The translations under genes and the position numbers were made by a program. A stretch of DNA of 43,641 nt from Oscillospiraceae bacterium (lineage in GTDB: Bacteria > Bacillota > Clostridia > Oscillospirales > Ruminococcaceae), in NCBI GenBank assembly GCA_017518255.1, contig JAFWVK010000014.1, forward strand, positions 1 through 43,641. The letters run 5' to 3'. Below are positions 8,185-16,966 of the stretch, piece after piece (positions within the stretch are counted from its first letter, which is position 1; every line of letters begins with the position of its first letter). The notes under the pieces are model-generated. The model saw only the letters and a program-made list of their open reading frames with translations. It ran no database searches and was not told the DNA's origin.

Positions 8185-8400
8185 TGTTACAAAACCATCC
8201 CCCTGCCCTTGTATAAAATCACAAGGGCAGCCGATATCTTGGATTTGTCAAGAAATGTGCAGTCGGAATTGGAGCGCCTGCATATTTCATACCGGCAAAC
8301 GGAGAACGGATTTGAAGCGCAGGCAATCCTGCAATTCTACACCGAAACCCTCGCGCACAAGAATCCGACATGGGACAAAATCCTGCACCCGGACAACTGA
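8185..8400 (+). pseudogene. C-terminal remnant of an unidentified + strand gene
   Basis: An open frame from 8185 with normal local codon usage encodes about 71 residues, ending in LAHKNPTWDKILHPDN. It has no ATG; the only possible start is a TTG at 8209 with no Shine-Dalgarno. A strong terminator follows the stop directly. Upstream lies the AT-rich RCC1 patch. It reads as the tail of a gene whose 5' part was lost when the patch arrived or through deletion. The parent family is not recognised. It could instead be a small non-standard gene. Confidence 0.45.
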
Positions 8401-8402
8401 AT

Positions 8403-8444
8403 CAAAAACCCGGCTCTCCTCTTTTGGAGAGCCGGGTTTCTTTC
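8403..8444. terminator. Bidirectional terminator between the gene remnant and tRNA-Arg
   Basis: A perfect 14-bp stem (8406-8419/8426-8439, arm AAACCCGGCTCTCC) with T-rich flanks on both strands. It ends the + strand remnant and, on the - strand, the tRNA-Arg transcript. Confidence 0.85.
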
Positions 8445-8474
8445 GCAGTCTCCTGACCGCATTGCTGTCAAGCA

Positions 8475-8548
8475 CACCCCGAACCGGAATCGAACCGATG
8501 GCCTGCTGCTTAGGAGGCAGCCGCTCTATCCTACTGAGCTATCGGGGC
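8475..8548 (-). tRNA. tRNA-Arg (anticodon CCU)
   Basis: A full cloverleaf can be read on the - strand: acceptor GCCCCGA/TCGGGGT (G-U at the first pair), D arm GCTC/GAGC, anticodon stem GCTGC/GCAGC with loop CTCCTAA giving anticodon CCU, a 5-base variable loop, T arm with TTCGATT, and discriminator G. CCA is not encoded. It reads the AGG codon. It has its own promoter (8596-8624) and terminator (8403-8444). Confidence 0.95.
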
Positions 8549-8595
8549 ATAAGGCGGCAACGGCCTATGGAGAGCAGCTGCCGCTTGATAAACCA

Positions 8596-8655
8596 ATTAT
8601 AACACATTACAAAGAAAAATTCAATGGGTACAAGTAAAAAGATTCTGAATGGAAT
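8596..8655 (-). promoter_or_regulatory. tRNA-Arg promoter, copy A of a shared promoter module
   Basis: On the - strand: TTGAAT (8624-8619), 17-base spacer, TATAAT (8601-8596). Upstream of the -35 lie CCCA, then AATCTTTTT, then an imperfect dyad at 8642-8655. The same arrangement occurs twice before asnB. Confidence 0.75.
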
Positions 8656-8690
8656 GATATGAAAATGCCTACGGATGCCGCAGCAGGAAG

Positions 8691-10076
8691 TTACTCTGAA
8701 GCTTCTGACGCAAGGTTGCTGATCCAGATGCCCTTTCGGATCAGCACGGCACCGATGACAATTTTTATGATATCGACAGCCTGCACGATTGCATACACAG
8801 TGATAATCGGAAGCTTTGTCAGGAAGCAGAGCAACAGTGCGCACGGAAGCGTCACCGTCCAGCTGAACATGCTGTCAAACAGAAAGGTGATGAGTGTTTT
8901 GCCGCCGGAGCGCAGTGTAAAATACAGCGCATTCAGGATTCCCTGCACAGGGAAAAACAGCGCTGTAACGATAATAAACCGCTGCGCCAGATGCCGGACA
9001 TTGTCTGTTGTGTCATAGAACTGCGGGAATACGCCGGAGAAAGCAATCAGGATAACAGTCAGCCCGACACAAAGGAGCCCCGTGAACCAAGTCAGCGAGA
9101 ATGAGTATTTCTTTGCCTGCTCATAGTGTCCGGCACCGAGCTCCTGCCCGATCAGAATTCCGACAGCCGCACCGAGCGCAACAAACACGACATTGAGCAG
9201 ATTGCAGAGTGCATTGGAGATATTCAAGCCGGAAACAATATGCAGCCCGCGGGTTGAGTAACACTGTGTCAGCGCAGCAATCCCGCCTGCCCAGAGAAAC
9301 TCATTGCAGAAGATCGGCAGGCTCTTTTTCAGCATACGCTTTGTCAGATCCGCCGGAATGCTCAGGGAGCGCCACACACCGGACAAAAACGGATAACGGA
9401 CGCGGTTTCGCCTGCCGCTGACCCACAGAATCAGCACAGCAGCTTCAATAAATCTAGCGATGACCGTCGCAGCGGCAGCACCGCGGACACCGAGCTTCGG
9501 GCATCCGAATTTCCCGTAAATCAGCAGGTAATTGAACAGGATATCCGCCGCCACAGAGACAATACCCGCCGTCATCGGTTTCAGGCTGTCACCGGTTTCG
9601 CGCAGTGTACCTGCATAAATCTGTGTCAGGACAAAGGGCAGAAGCCCGAGCAGCATAATTCTCAGATATTGCATTCCGAAAGATACAGTCAGCGCTGCAT
9701 CAACTTCTTTGCTTTCTCCGTGAAGATACAGCCCGATCAATCCCTTGCCGCAGATAAGAAAAACCAGCAGCCCGGCAATCAGACAGCAGAAGCTGATCTT
9801 CACCTTCATCCGGAAACTGTTGCGGATGCCCTCCGTATTGCCCTGCCCGCGGAACTGCGCGCCGTAAATACCGGGACCGGAGAGTCCGCCGAAAATTGCA
9901 AGATTGAATACAAAAATAAGCTGTCCGACGATTGAAACAGCCGTCATTGCCTCTGTGCCGAGGCTGCCGACCATAACATGATCGACCAGCCCGACCGCGT
10001 TGGTAATGCCGTTCTGCACCATCATCGGAACAGACAGCGCGAATGCACGCCGGAAAACAGAATGATTGGATTGCAT
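8691..10076 (-). CDS. MATE family efflux transporter
   Basis: A 461-residue inner-membrane protein with about twelve hydrophobic helices in two similar halves, typical of multidrug and toxic compound extrusion transporters, which use Na+ or H+ gradients to export cationic compounds. N-terminal ALSVPMMVQNGITNAVGLVD and MVGSLGTEAMTAVSI match the first MATE helix and loop. The gene begins 74 bases after pyrB with no visible promoter or terminator between, so it is probably the distal gene of the asnB-pyrB operon. AAAGGA lies 12 bases before the ATG. The substrate cannot be told from sequence. Confidence 0.9.
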   Translation of the reverse strand: MQSNHSVFRRAFALSVPMMVQNGITNAVGLVDHVMVGSLGTEAMTAVSIVGQLIFVFNLAIFGGLSGPGIYGAQFRGQGNTEGIRNSFRMKVKISFCCLIAGLLVFLICGKGLIGLYLHGESKEVDAALTVSFGMQYLRIMLLGLLPFVLTQIYAGTLRETGDSLKPMTAGIVSVAADILFNYLLIYGKFGCPKLGVRGAAAATVIARFIEAAVLILWVSGRRNRVRYPFLSGVWRSLSIPADLTKRMLKKSLPIFCNEFLWAGGIAALTQCYSTRGLHIVSGLNISNALCNLLNVVFVALGAAVGILIGQELGAGHYEQAKKYSFSLTWFTGLLCVGLTVILIAFSGVFPQFYDTTDNVRHLAQRFIIVTALFFPVQGILNALYFTLRSGGKTLITFLFDSMFSWTVTLPCALLLCFLTKLPIITVYAIVQAVDIIKIVIGAVLIRKGIWISNLASEASE

Positions 10077-10150
10077 GGTAATCGGGTTCCTTTTTCTTTT
10101 GTCACCGCCCGTTTTTTGTCAAAAAAGGTTCTGTATATTGCCGATACACA

Positions 10151-11242
10151 TTATCTGTATGCCGAGGCAGGCACAGCCCGTTCTTCACAGTATTCACAGA
10201 CGGTTTTTCCGCCGACCTCAATAAAATGCCGCGGCAGATAATGCTCCTGTGCCGTAATGCATTTTGGATTGACACAGCACAGCTTCTCGTCCTGAACGCC
10301 GTGCAGCAGGGGAAGGGCGGTTTCACTTTCGAGCAGCCGCAGAATCAGTGCCATCCGGACATACATACCATACTGCGCCTGCTTAAAATACAGCGCACGG
10401 GGGTCATCATCAACGGCAATTTCAATTTCATCAACGCGGGGCAGCGGATGCAGAACGGCAAGATCCGGTTTTGCCCGCTTCATTTTTTCGGTTGTCAGGC
10501 GGTATACATCCTTCTGCGCGAGATATTCCGCCTCCGAAAGGAAGCGTTCGCGCTGAATACGGGTCATATACAGAACATCCAGCTCACCGATTGCCTCATC
10601 AAGTGAGGTCTCCGTGCGGAATTCGCAGCCCGATTCACGGAGCATTTTTGTGATATACTCCGGAATTTGCAGCTCCGGTGTTGAAATCAGAACAAACCGG
10701 TTTCCCGGATAGCAAGAGAGGGCTTTGCAGAGCGAATGTACAGTTCTGCCGTAGAGCAGATCGCCGCAAAGCCCGACCGTCAGGTGATCGAGCCGTCCTT
10801 TTTCCATATGCAGCGTCAGCAGATCGGTCAGAGTCTGTGTCGGATGCAGATGTCCGCCGTCTCCGGCATTCACAACCGGACATTCGGCGGTCAGAGCGGC
10901 AGCCTTTGCCGTTCCCGCCATCGGGTGCCGGATAATCAGAATATCGGAATAGCTGCTGACAACCTTTGTTGTATCCTTGATATTTTCGCCCTTTGAGACA
11001 GAGCTGCTCATCGGATTGTCAAAGCCGATGATGCTGCCGCCCAAGCGGATCATTGCAGACTGAAAGCTCATCTGTGTGCGGGTTGAGGGCTCATAGAACA
11101 GCGTTGCCATAATCTTTCCTGCACAAGCCTGCACATAACGCTGCGGATGCGCATAGATGGAAGCACCGAGTGAAATGACCTTATTCCACCATTCCACCGG
11201 GTAATCGTTCAGATCAATCAAATGCGAATACTGTCCGCTCAT
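10151..11242 (-). CDS. pyrB: Aspartate carbamoyltransferase with fused PyrI-type zinc module
   Basis: The catalytic chain joins carbamoyl phosphate to aspartate in pyrimidine synthesis. Seen: the carbamoyl-phosphate loop EPSTRTQMSF (51-60), the mobile loop SSSVSKGENIKD (79-90), HPTQTLTDLL (133-142) and HPLPRVDEI (265-273). The catalytic domain ends near residue 305. The remaining ~58 residues carry Cys323-x4-Cys328 and Cys349-x2-Cys352, the zinc-ligand spacing of the regulatory chain PyrI, but without its nucleotide-binding allosteric domain. Normally this zinc module is on a separate protein that contacts PyrB. The start codon overlaps the asnB stop by ATGA, so translation is coupled. The fusion is seen directly; its structural effect is inferred. 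Confidence 0.94.
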   Translation of the reverse strand: MSGQYSHLIDLNDYPVEWWNKVISLGASIYAHPQRYVQACAGKIMATLFYEPSTRTQMSFQSAMIRLGGSIIGFDNPMSSSVSKGENIKDTTKVVSSYSDILIIRHPMAGTAKAAALTAECPVVNAGDGGHLHPTQTLTDLLTLHMEKGRLDHLTVGLCGDLLYGRTVHSLCKALSCYPGNRFVLISTPELQIPEYITKMLRESGCEFRTETSLDEAIGELDVLYMTRIQRERFLSEAEYLAQKDVYRLTTEKMKRAKPDLAVLHPLPRVDEIEIAVDDDPRALYFKQAQYGMYVRMALILRLLESETALPLLHGVQDEKLCCVNPKCITAQEHYLPRHFIEVGGKTVCEYCEERAVPASAYR

Positions 11243-13137
11243 GATACACCGTGACCTCCCTGTTCTGCTTTATCCTCAAAATACACCTTATACCAAACAA
11301 GGAACATATAAACCGTCCAGATTTTGCGGCTGTTGTCCGCCTTGCCTTTTTTGTGATCCGTCAGAAGCTTCATCAGCTGCTCCGTATTGAAAAATTCGGC
11401 GGCAGCAGGGGATGTCAGACACTGCTTCACCGTTTCAAAGCAGTCATTCTCTTTCAGCCAGACGCGGATCGGAACCGGGAATCCCAGTTTCTTCTTGGCG
11501 GCGGTATTCGCTGTTTCGGGCGGTGTACTCCGCTTCGCCGCAAGCCGCATTGCATATTTTGTCACATAAGGCGTATCCTTATCCGTCACGAATCTGCGCG
11601 TTACGCGGTATCTTGTCGGAATCTGCTCGGCAATTTCCATGACCTTTTTATCAAGGAACGGCACACGCAGCTCCAGCGAATGCGCCATGCTCATTTTGTC
11701 GGCTTTCAGCAGAATGTCTCCGGTCATCCAGAGATGCAGGTCGAGATACTGCATCTTTGTCACTTCATCGGCATCGCTGACATTCTGATAAAACGGCTTT
11801 GTGATTTCCGTCGGGTCGGGCGCATCTGTCTGAATCTTTAGAATGGATTTCCGCTCCTTCGGAGAGAAGATAAATGCATTTCCGATGAAGCGTTCCTCCA
11901 GCGTTTTGCCTTTCCGGACAAGGAAATTGACCCCGCGTTTCTGGGGCAGAACGCCCGCTGCTTTCGAGACGCCGCGCCGCAGTCCGAGCGGCAGTCTGTC
12001 ATACCATGTGGAATTCGGCTCGCTGTAAACATTGTATCCGCCGAAAATCTCATCGGCACCCTCTCCGGAAAGCACCACCTTAACCTGCTCCGCCGCCAGC
12101 TTGCAGACAAAATACAGCGCAATACAGGAAGGATCCGCCAGCGGCTCATCCATATGATACTGCACGGTCGGAAGAATATCCCAGTATTCCTCCTTGGTAA
12201 TCACATGGCTGTAATTCTCTTTTCCGATTGCACGCGAAAAACGCTTTGCCCAGTTGATTTCGTTGTATTTTTCATCGGTTCCGAATCCGACCGTAAAGGT
12301 TTTATCTACATTTGCAACCGCGGCAACATAGCTGGAATCGACGCCGGACGAAAGGAAGCTGCCGACCTCGACATCTGCGATTTTATGCGCGGCGACGGAA
12401 TTCTGAAAGGTTTCGGAGATCATGCGAACCCAGTCGCCGAGCAAAGGCTGCTCATCCGCTTCAAATTTGATATTCCAGTAGCGTTCAATTGTGAGCCTGC
12501 CGTCTTTCCGGATAAAGCAATGTGCAGCGGGGAGCTTTTTAACGCCCTCAAAGAAAGTATCCTCCGTCGGGGAATACTGGAAAGTGAGGTACTGCTCCAG
12601 CACGGCGGTATTGACCTTTTTCTCAAAGGCAGGGTGCGGCAGCAACGCCTTGATTTCGCTCGCGAACATGAAAGTTCCGTTCATTTCCGTATAATAAAGC
12701 GGTTTAATGCCGAAGAAATCCCGCGCACCGAACAAGGTCTGATTCTTTTCGTCCCAGATGACAAATGCGAACATTCCGCGGAGTTTTTTCAGAATCTCTT
12801 TGCCGTATTCCTCATATCCGTGAATCAGAACTTCCGAATCCGTTTCTGTCCGAAAGCTGTGACCTGCATTTACCAGTTCACTCCGGATCTCCCGGTAATT
12901 GTAGATTTCCCCGTTGAAAATCAGCACCATGGAACGGTCTTCGTTGAAAATCGGCTGATTGCCCTGTTCGCTGATATCAATGATCGAAAGACGGCGGTGT
13001 CCGAGTGCAATCTGATCCGTAACCCAGCTTCCGCAGGCATCCGGTCCGCGGTGACGTATCCGCTCTGACATCGCTTCCAGAACAGCAGCGGCATCCTGTA
13101 CCCCGCTTGTATTGGTAAATCCGACGATTCCGCACAT
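11239..13137 (-). CDS. asnB: Asparagine synthase (glutamine-hydrolysing)
   Basis: A 632-residue class II amidotransferase making asparagine from aspartate, ATP and glutamine. Cys2 after Met removal (MCGIVGFTN) is the glutaminase nucleophile. The N-terminal Ntn domain includes RHRGPD, GHRRLSIID and FNGEIYN. The synthetase domain carries the PP-loop SSGVDSS and LSGEGADEIFGGY. GGAGG lies 10 bases before the ATG. It heads an operon with pyrB and probably the MATE gene. Both enzymes consume aspartate. Two tandem promoters of an unusual shared type lie upstream; the proximal leader is only about 40 bases, leaving no room for a T-box. Confidence 0.95.
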   Translation of the reverse strand: MCGIVGFTNTSGVQDAAAVLEAMSERIRHRGPDACGSWVTDQIALGHRRLSIIDISEQGNQPIFNEDRSMVLIFNGEIYNYREIRSELVNAGHSFRTETDSEVLIHGYEEYGKEILKKLRGMFAFVIWDEKNQTLFGARDFFGIKPLYYTEMNGTFMFASEIKALLPHPAFEKKVNTAVLEQYLTFQYSPTEDTFFEGVKKLPAAHCFIRKDGRLTIERYWNIKFEADEQPLLGDWVRMISETFQNSVAAHKIADVEVGSFLSSGVDSSYVAAVANVDKTFTVGFGTDEKYNEINWAKRFSRAIGKENYSHVITKEEYWDILPTVQYHMDEPLADPSCIALYFVCKLAAEQVKVVLSGEGADEIFGGYNVYSEPNSTWYDRLPLGLRRGVSKAAGVLPQKRGVNFLVRKGKTLEERFIGNAFIFSPKERKSILKIQTDAPDPTEITKPFYQNVSDADEVTKMQYLDLHLWMTGDILLKADKMSMAHSLELRVPFLDKKVMEIAEQIPTRYRVTRRFVTDKDTPYVTKYAMRLAAKRSTPPETANTAAKKKLGFPVPIRVWLKENDCFETVKQCLTSPAAAEFFNTEQLMKLLTDHKKGKADNSRKIWTVYMFLVWYKVYFEDKAEQGGHGVS

Positions 13138-13179
13138 GTTTTTTCCGCCTCCGTATTTTATCAGAATACATTTCTCTAT

Positions 13180-13241
13180 ATTATACCATATTATAGCAAA
13201 AAACGCAATGGGAGCAGGGGAAAAAATATTATCGCCGGAAA
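13180..13241 (-). promoter_or_regulatory. Proximal asnB promoter, copy B of the shared module
   Basis: On the - strand: TTGCGT (13208-13203), 17-base spacer, TATAAT (13185-13180). CCCA precedes the -35, and an A/T tract and a CCGG-containing half-dyad lie further upstream as in copies A and C. Confidence 0.75.
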
Positions 13242-13276
13242 CTTCATGGGAGCATCACGGAGCCGGGCACTGCCCG

Positions 13277-13337
13277 GTTATACCATATAATGACGGAAAA
13301 CGCAATGGGCAGGAAGCAAAAAGATTCCGACCGGAAT
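13277..13337 (-). promoter_or_regulatory. Distal asnB promoter, copy C of the shared module
   Basis: On the - strand: TTGCGT (13305-13300), 17-base spacer, TATAAC (13282-13277). CCCA and AATCTTTTT lie upstream, and a perfect dyad ATTCCG-2-CGGAAT at 13324-13337. Its early transcript includes CCGGGC-AGT-GCCCGG. Together, copies B and C fill the 330-base asnB/flavodiiron gap. Confidence 0.65.
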
Positions 13338-13375
13338 AATATCCGGACGGATGACACAAAAACGCGAACGGCGAA

Positions 13376-13414
13376 CAAAAAACCGGCTCTCTGTTTCATC
13401 GGAGAGCCGGTTTC
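13376..13414 (-). terminator. Terminator of the flavodiiron gene
   Basis: A 12-bp stem (arm AAACCGGCTCTC at 13380-13391 with 13402-13413) followed on the - strand by TTTG. It separates the ldhA-flavodiiron group from the asnB promoters. Confidence 0.8.
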
Positions 13415-13447
13415 AGCTTATAGATAAAATGGTATCTGCGATGCATC
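13413..13447. repeat. 35-base intergenic repeat, copy 1
   Basis: 31 of 35 bases match the sequence at 22375-22409, just downstream of purB. Both lie just 3' of a - strand gene and contain an AGATA/TATCT mini-hairpin followed on the - strand by AAGCTGA. A shorter relative is at 123-138. Confidence 0.6.
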
Positions 13448-13467
13448 CGGGAGGAATCTATGCAAAC

Positions 13468-14625
13468 TTACAGCAGCTCCGCGGCAAGCGCCTTGATCTG
13501 TGCGCGGCTGTCGTCATTCAGCGCTGACTTAATCTGCACGGTTGTCTCCGTATAGTTCAGGTTCTTGCAGCCCTCCAGCGCAGCACGCATGGACTTTGCA
13601 GCCATCAGCGACCAGCAGCCGTTTTCGATCATGCCGACTGTCTTATTCTGGAAATTTCGCTCTGTCAGCGCATGAATGAACTGATGCATAACCGGGAACA
13701 TTTCCGCATTGTAGGTTGTTGTTGCGAGGACAATTTTCCCGTAGCGGAACGCATCCTCGACTGCCTCTGCCATATCGCAGCGTGCAAGATCATTGACAGC
13801 AACCTTCGGACAGCCGCCTGCCTCCAGCTCAGCCGCAAGCAGCTCCGCGGCTTCTTTGGTATGTCCGTATACAGAAGTATAGCAGATGACAACGCCTTCC
13901 GTCTCCGTTCCGTAGGAGGACCATGTCTGATACAGGTTCACATAATAGCCGATATCCTCCGAAAGAACCGGACCGTGCAGCGGGCAGATCACCTGAATAT
14001 CCAGCGCTGCGGTCTTTTTCAGGACTGCCTGAACCTGTGCCCCGTATTTTCCGACAATGCCGAAGTAATAGCGGCGTGCTTCACATGCCCAGTCATCGTC
14101 TTCCGCATCCAGCGCACCGAATTTTCCGAATGCATCGGCAGAGAACAGAACCCTGTCCTTCTGATCGTAGGTCATGATAACCTCCGGCCAGTGAACGAAC
14201 GGTGCCCCGACAAATTGCAGCGTATGCGCACCGAGCGCCAATGTATCCTGATCCTTGACAACGATTCTGCGGTCGGCATAATCCGTTCCGTAGAACTGCT
14301 GTAAAATCTGGAATGCCTTTACGGATGCGACCATTTTCGCTTCCGGATACTTCTCCATAAATGCCGTGATATTGGCGGAATGATCCGGCTCCATATGCTG
14401 CACAATCAGATAATCCGGTGTTCTTCCGCCGAGCGCTTCTTCGAGATTTTTCATCCACTGTTCCCCGAATTTCACCTCAACCGAATCCATAACCGCAATC
14501 TTTTCGTCGAGAATCACATAGGAATTGTATGCCATGCCCTCCGGCACAATATACATTCCCTCAAACAGATCAAGCGCACGGTCGTTTACGCCGATATAGC
14601 GGATATCATTTGTGATTTTCATCAT
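13468..14625 (-). CDS. A-type flavodiiron protein (FprA-like)
   Basis: A 385-residue cytosolic protein reducing O2 to water (and possibly NO to N2O) in anaerobes. The N-terminal metallo-beta-lactamase-like domain holds the di-iron site: His77-x-Glu79-x-Asp81-His82 (HMEPDH), HWPEVIM near 147, SADAFG and PLHGPVL. The C-terminal flavodoxin domain starts near 245 with VICYTSVYGHTKEAA (FMN phosphate loop). There is no rubredoxin extension, so the electron donor must be separate. GGAG lies 5-8 bases before the tandem ATG ATG. It starts 17 bases after ldhA, so the two are surely cotranscribed. This suggests an oxygen-stress or NADH-disposal unit. Confidence 0.93.
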   Translation of the reverse strand: MMKITNDIRYIGVNDRALDLFEGMYIVPEGMAYNSYVILDEKIAVMDSVEVKFGEQWMKNLEEALGGRTPDYLIVQHMEPDHSANITAFMEKYPEAKMVASVKAFQILQQFYGTDYADRRIVVKDQDTLALGAHTLQFVGAPFVHWPEVIMTYDQKDRVLFSADAFGKFGALDAEDDDWACEARRYYFGIVGKYGAQVQAVLKKTAALDIQVICPLHGPVLSEDIGYYVNLYQTWSSYGTETEGVVICYTSVYGHTKEAAELLAAELEAGGCPKVAVNDLARCDMAEAVEDAFRYGKIVLATTTYNAEMFPVMHQFIHALTERNFQNKTVGMIENGCWSLMAAKSMRAALEGCKNLNYTETTVQIKSALNDDSRAQIKALAAELL

Positions 14626-14642
14626 TCGTTCTCCTTTATCAT

Positions 14643-15659
14643 TTATTTTTGCGTTCCGTGCAGAATTTCGCCGTCCTTCCAGACAAGCTCATTTACACAC
14701 GAACCGCTGTCATGCAGTGCCTTCACATTCTGAACGGTTGTCTCAGCGATATTATTCAGTGCTTCCTCTGTCAGAAAAGCCTGATGCGAGGTCACAATCA
14801 CATTTGGCATGGAAATCAGCCGCGCCAGAATGTCATCGCTGATGATATGACCGGAGAGATCCTCATAGAAATATTCGGTTTCCTCCTCATACACATCGAG
14901 ACACGCCGCGCCGATCTGACGGGCTTTGATCCCTTCCAGCAGGCACTCTGCGTCAATCAGCGCACCGCGGGAGGTATTGATGATGACGACACCCTTTTTC
15001 ATCAGTTTGATTGTATCGCAGTTAATCAGATGCCGGGTTTCATCGGTCAGCGGGCAGTGAAGCGACACAATATCACTTTTTGCAAGCAATTCTTCCAGCG
15101 ATACATATTCGATCCCGCTGTCCTTTGCAGGGAATTTGTCATATGCAATTACATGCATTCCAAAGCCCCGGCAGATATCCATAAAAATCCGCCCGATTCT
15201 TCCGGTTCCGACTACGCCGACCGTCTTTCCGTGCAGATCAAAGCCGGTCATGCCGTTCAGGGAGAAATTGAAATCGCGCGTCCGGATATAAGCCTTATGA
15301 ATCCGGCGAACCGATGTCAGAAGCAGCGCCATTGCATGTTCTGCAACGGCATACGGGGAATATGCCGGCACATGCACAACGCGCAGGCCGCAGTTTGCAG
15401 CAGCCTTCAGATCAATATTGTTATAGCCCGCGCACCGCAGTGCGACATATCTGCATTCAAGGTCTGCGAGCTTTTCAAGGACATTTGCATCAAGCGTATC
15501 ATTTACAAACGCACAGACGCCGTCACAGTTCCGCGCAAGCTCCGCCGTGTCCTCCGTCAGTCTGGTTTCATAATATTTGAATTTGATGCCGTGTTCCGCG
15601 CCGTACTGCTCAAAAGACGGCTTATCATACGGCTTCGCATCAAAAAAAGCAAATCGCAT
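14643..15659 (-). CDS. ldhA: D-lactate dehydrogenase (2-hydroxyacid dehydrogenase family)
   Basis: A 338-residue NAD-dependent enzyme reducing pyruvate to D-lactate, regenerating NAD+. Strong overall likeness to fermentative LdhA: ALRCAGYNN (73-81), VPAYSPYAVAEHA, Rossmann loop G151-x-G153-x2-G156, INTSRGALID with catalytic Arg231, and SHQAFLTEEA with His292. AGGAGG lies 6 bases before the ATG. A strong terminator stands 28 bases upstream, between it and the ABC ATPase, and I see no promoter after it. Expression may therefore depend on read-through. It is followed by the flavodiiron gene 17 bases later. Confidence 0.93.
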   Translation of the reverse strand: MRFAFFDAKPYDKPSFEQYGAEHGIKFKYYETRLTEDTAELARNCDGVCAFVNDTLDANVLEKLADLECRYVALRCAGYNNIDLKAAANCGLRVVHVPAYSPYAVAEHAMALLLTSVRRIHKAYIRTRDFNFSLNGMTGFDLHGKTVGVVGTGRIGRIFMDICRGFGMHVIAYDKFPAKDSGIEYVSLEELLAKSDIVSLHCPLTDETRHLINCDTIKLMKKGVVIINTSRGALIDAECLLEGIKARQIGAACLDVYEEETEYFYEDLSGHIISDDILARLISMPNVIVTSHQAFLTEEALNNIAETTVQNVKALHDSGSCVNELVWKDGEILHGTQK

Positions 15660-15686
15660 TTCTTACCTCCTGTAATTCCTGCATTC

Positions 15687-15724
15687 AAAAAGCACCCCCG
15701 TTCTGCCGATACAGCAGAACGGGG
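15687..15724 (-). terminator. Terminator between the ABC ATPase and ldhA
   Basis: An 11-bp stem CCCCGTTCTGC/GCAGAACGGGG with a 7-base loop, followed on the - strand by GTGCTTTTT. It may act as a partial terminator, since ldhA has no visible promoter of its own. Confidence 0.8.
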
Positions 15725-15742
15725 TCTTTGTACGAACAGTAA

Positions 15743-16882
15743 TCAGTTAATGATGGTCTTTTCAGTTTCCTTATCAAAGAGGTGAATCTTCTCTGCATCA
15801 AAGACAACATCAATTTCATCCTGCGGACGTGCAGTAGACTTCGGAGAAACGCGGGCGGTAAGCTTCACGCCTTCAAAGTCGAGATACAGATAGGTTTCTG
15901 CACCCATCAGCTCGGTAATCTCAACAACGCACTTGACGATACCGGTTGTTGCATTTGCGAGATACTGCGGCTCATCATGCACATTCTCCGGACGGATACC
16001 CATAATAACTTCCTTGTCGATGTAGTGCTCCAGATCCGGAGTCACCTTGCTCTGCGGCAGGATAACCTCAGACTTCACGCCTCTGGTAGACTTGGTATCC
16101 TCAGAGCCGAACTGGACAACATACTGACCGTCACGGTAAATGAGAATTGCATCAATAAAGTTCATCTGCGGAGAACCGAGGAAGCCGGCAACAAACTTAT
16201 TGCACGGTGTATCGTACAGGTTCTGCGGAGAATCAATCTGCTGGACAAATCCGCCCTTCATAACCACGATACGGTCGCCCATTGTCATAGCTTCCGTCTG
16301 GTCATGCGTAACATAGATGAAGGTTGTACCGAGGCGCTTATGAAGCAGAGAAATCTCGGTTCTCATCTGTGCACGGAGCTTTGCGTCGAGGTTCGACAGC
16401 GGCTCGTCGAGCAGGAAGACCTGCGGGTTACGGACGATTGCACGGCCGAGCGCCACACGCTGACGCTGACCGCCGGACATTGCCTTCGGCTTACGGTTAA
16501 GCAGCGGGGTCAAATCCAGAATTCTGGCTGCCTCTTCCACCTTACGTGCGATCTCATCCTTCGGAACCTTGCGGAGCTTCAGACCGAATGCCATATTATC
16601 GAAAACGGTCATATGCGGATACAGCGCGTAGTTCTGGAACACCATTGCGATATCGCGGTCCTTCGGAGCGATATCGTTGACCAGACGGTCGCCGATGTAA
16701 AGTTCGCCCTCGGAGATTTCCTCCAGACCGGCGATCATACGCAGGGTAGTGGATTTACCGCAGCCGGACGGGCCGACCAGAACAATAAACTCCTTGTCGC
16801 GGATTTCGAGATTGACGTCCGAAACTGCAACAACACCGCCGGGATACTTCTTGTAGATACCCCGCAAAGATAAGCTTGCCAT
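15743..16882 (-). CDS. ugpC: Sugar ABC transporter ATP-binding protein (MsmX/UgpC type)
   Basis: A 379-residue ATPase of the CUT1 carbohydrate importers. Walker A GPSGCGKS (37-44), Q-loop [13 protein letters not shown], signature [14 protein letters not shown], Walker [17 protein letters not shown] and switch YVTHDQTEA, then the C-terminal MalK-like regulatory domain. There is no permease or binding protein beside it, which is typical of a shared ATPase (MsmX in Bacillus) that energises several sugar importers encoded elsewhere. I chose the ATG at 16882 because GGAGG lies 8 bases before it; the ATG at 16888 is too close. A good promoter at 17054-17082 gives a long hairpin-containing leader. 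Confidence 0.94.
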   Translation of the reverse strand: MASLSLRGIYKKYPGGVVAVSDVNLEIRDKEFIVLVGPSGCGKSTTLRMIAGLEEISEGELYIGDRLVNDIAPKDRDIAMVFQNYALYPHMTVFDNMAFGLKLRKVPKDEIARKVEEAARILDLTPLLNRKPKAMSGGQRQRVALGRAIVRNPQVFLLDEPLSNLDAKLRAQMRTEISLLHKRLGTTFIYVTHDQTEAMTMGDRIVVMKGGFVQQIDSPQNLYDTPCNKFVAGFLGSPQMNFIDAILIYRDGQYVVQFGSEDTKSTRGVKSEVILPQSKVTPDLEHYIDKEVIMGIRPENVHDEPQYLANATTGIVKCVVEITELMGAETYLYLDFEGVKLTARVSPKSTARPQDEIDVVFDAEKIHLFDKETEKTIIN

Positions 16883-16966
16883 TCTCATGTCCTCCTGTGA
16901 ATTTTCAAAAATTTATCCATGCAGGGGAGCGCATCGGACGGACAATTCCCATGCAGCATCCTGCAA

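Noticed and set aside
13181..13338. The duplicated ~60-base sequences before asnB as a transposon remnant
   Set aside because: The conserved bases coincide with -35, -10 and upstream promoter positions and have no inverted ends, so a promoter module explains them better.
13138..13340. T-box or other riboswitch leader for asnB
   Set aside because: The proximal leader is about 40 bases and the longer one contains only a second promoter and a 6-bp hairpin; no T-box elements are visible.
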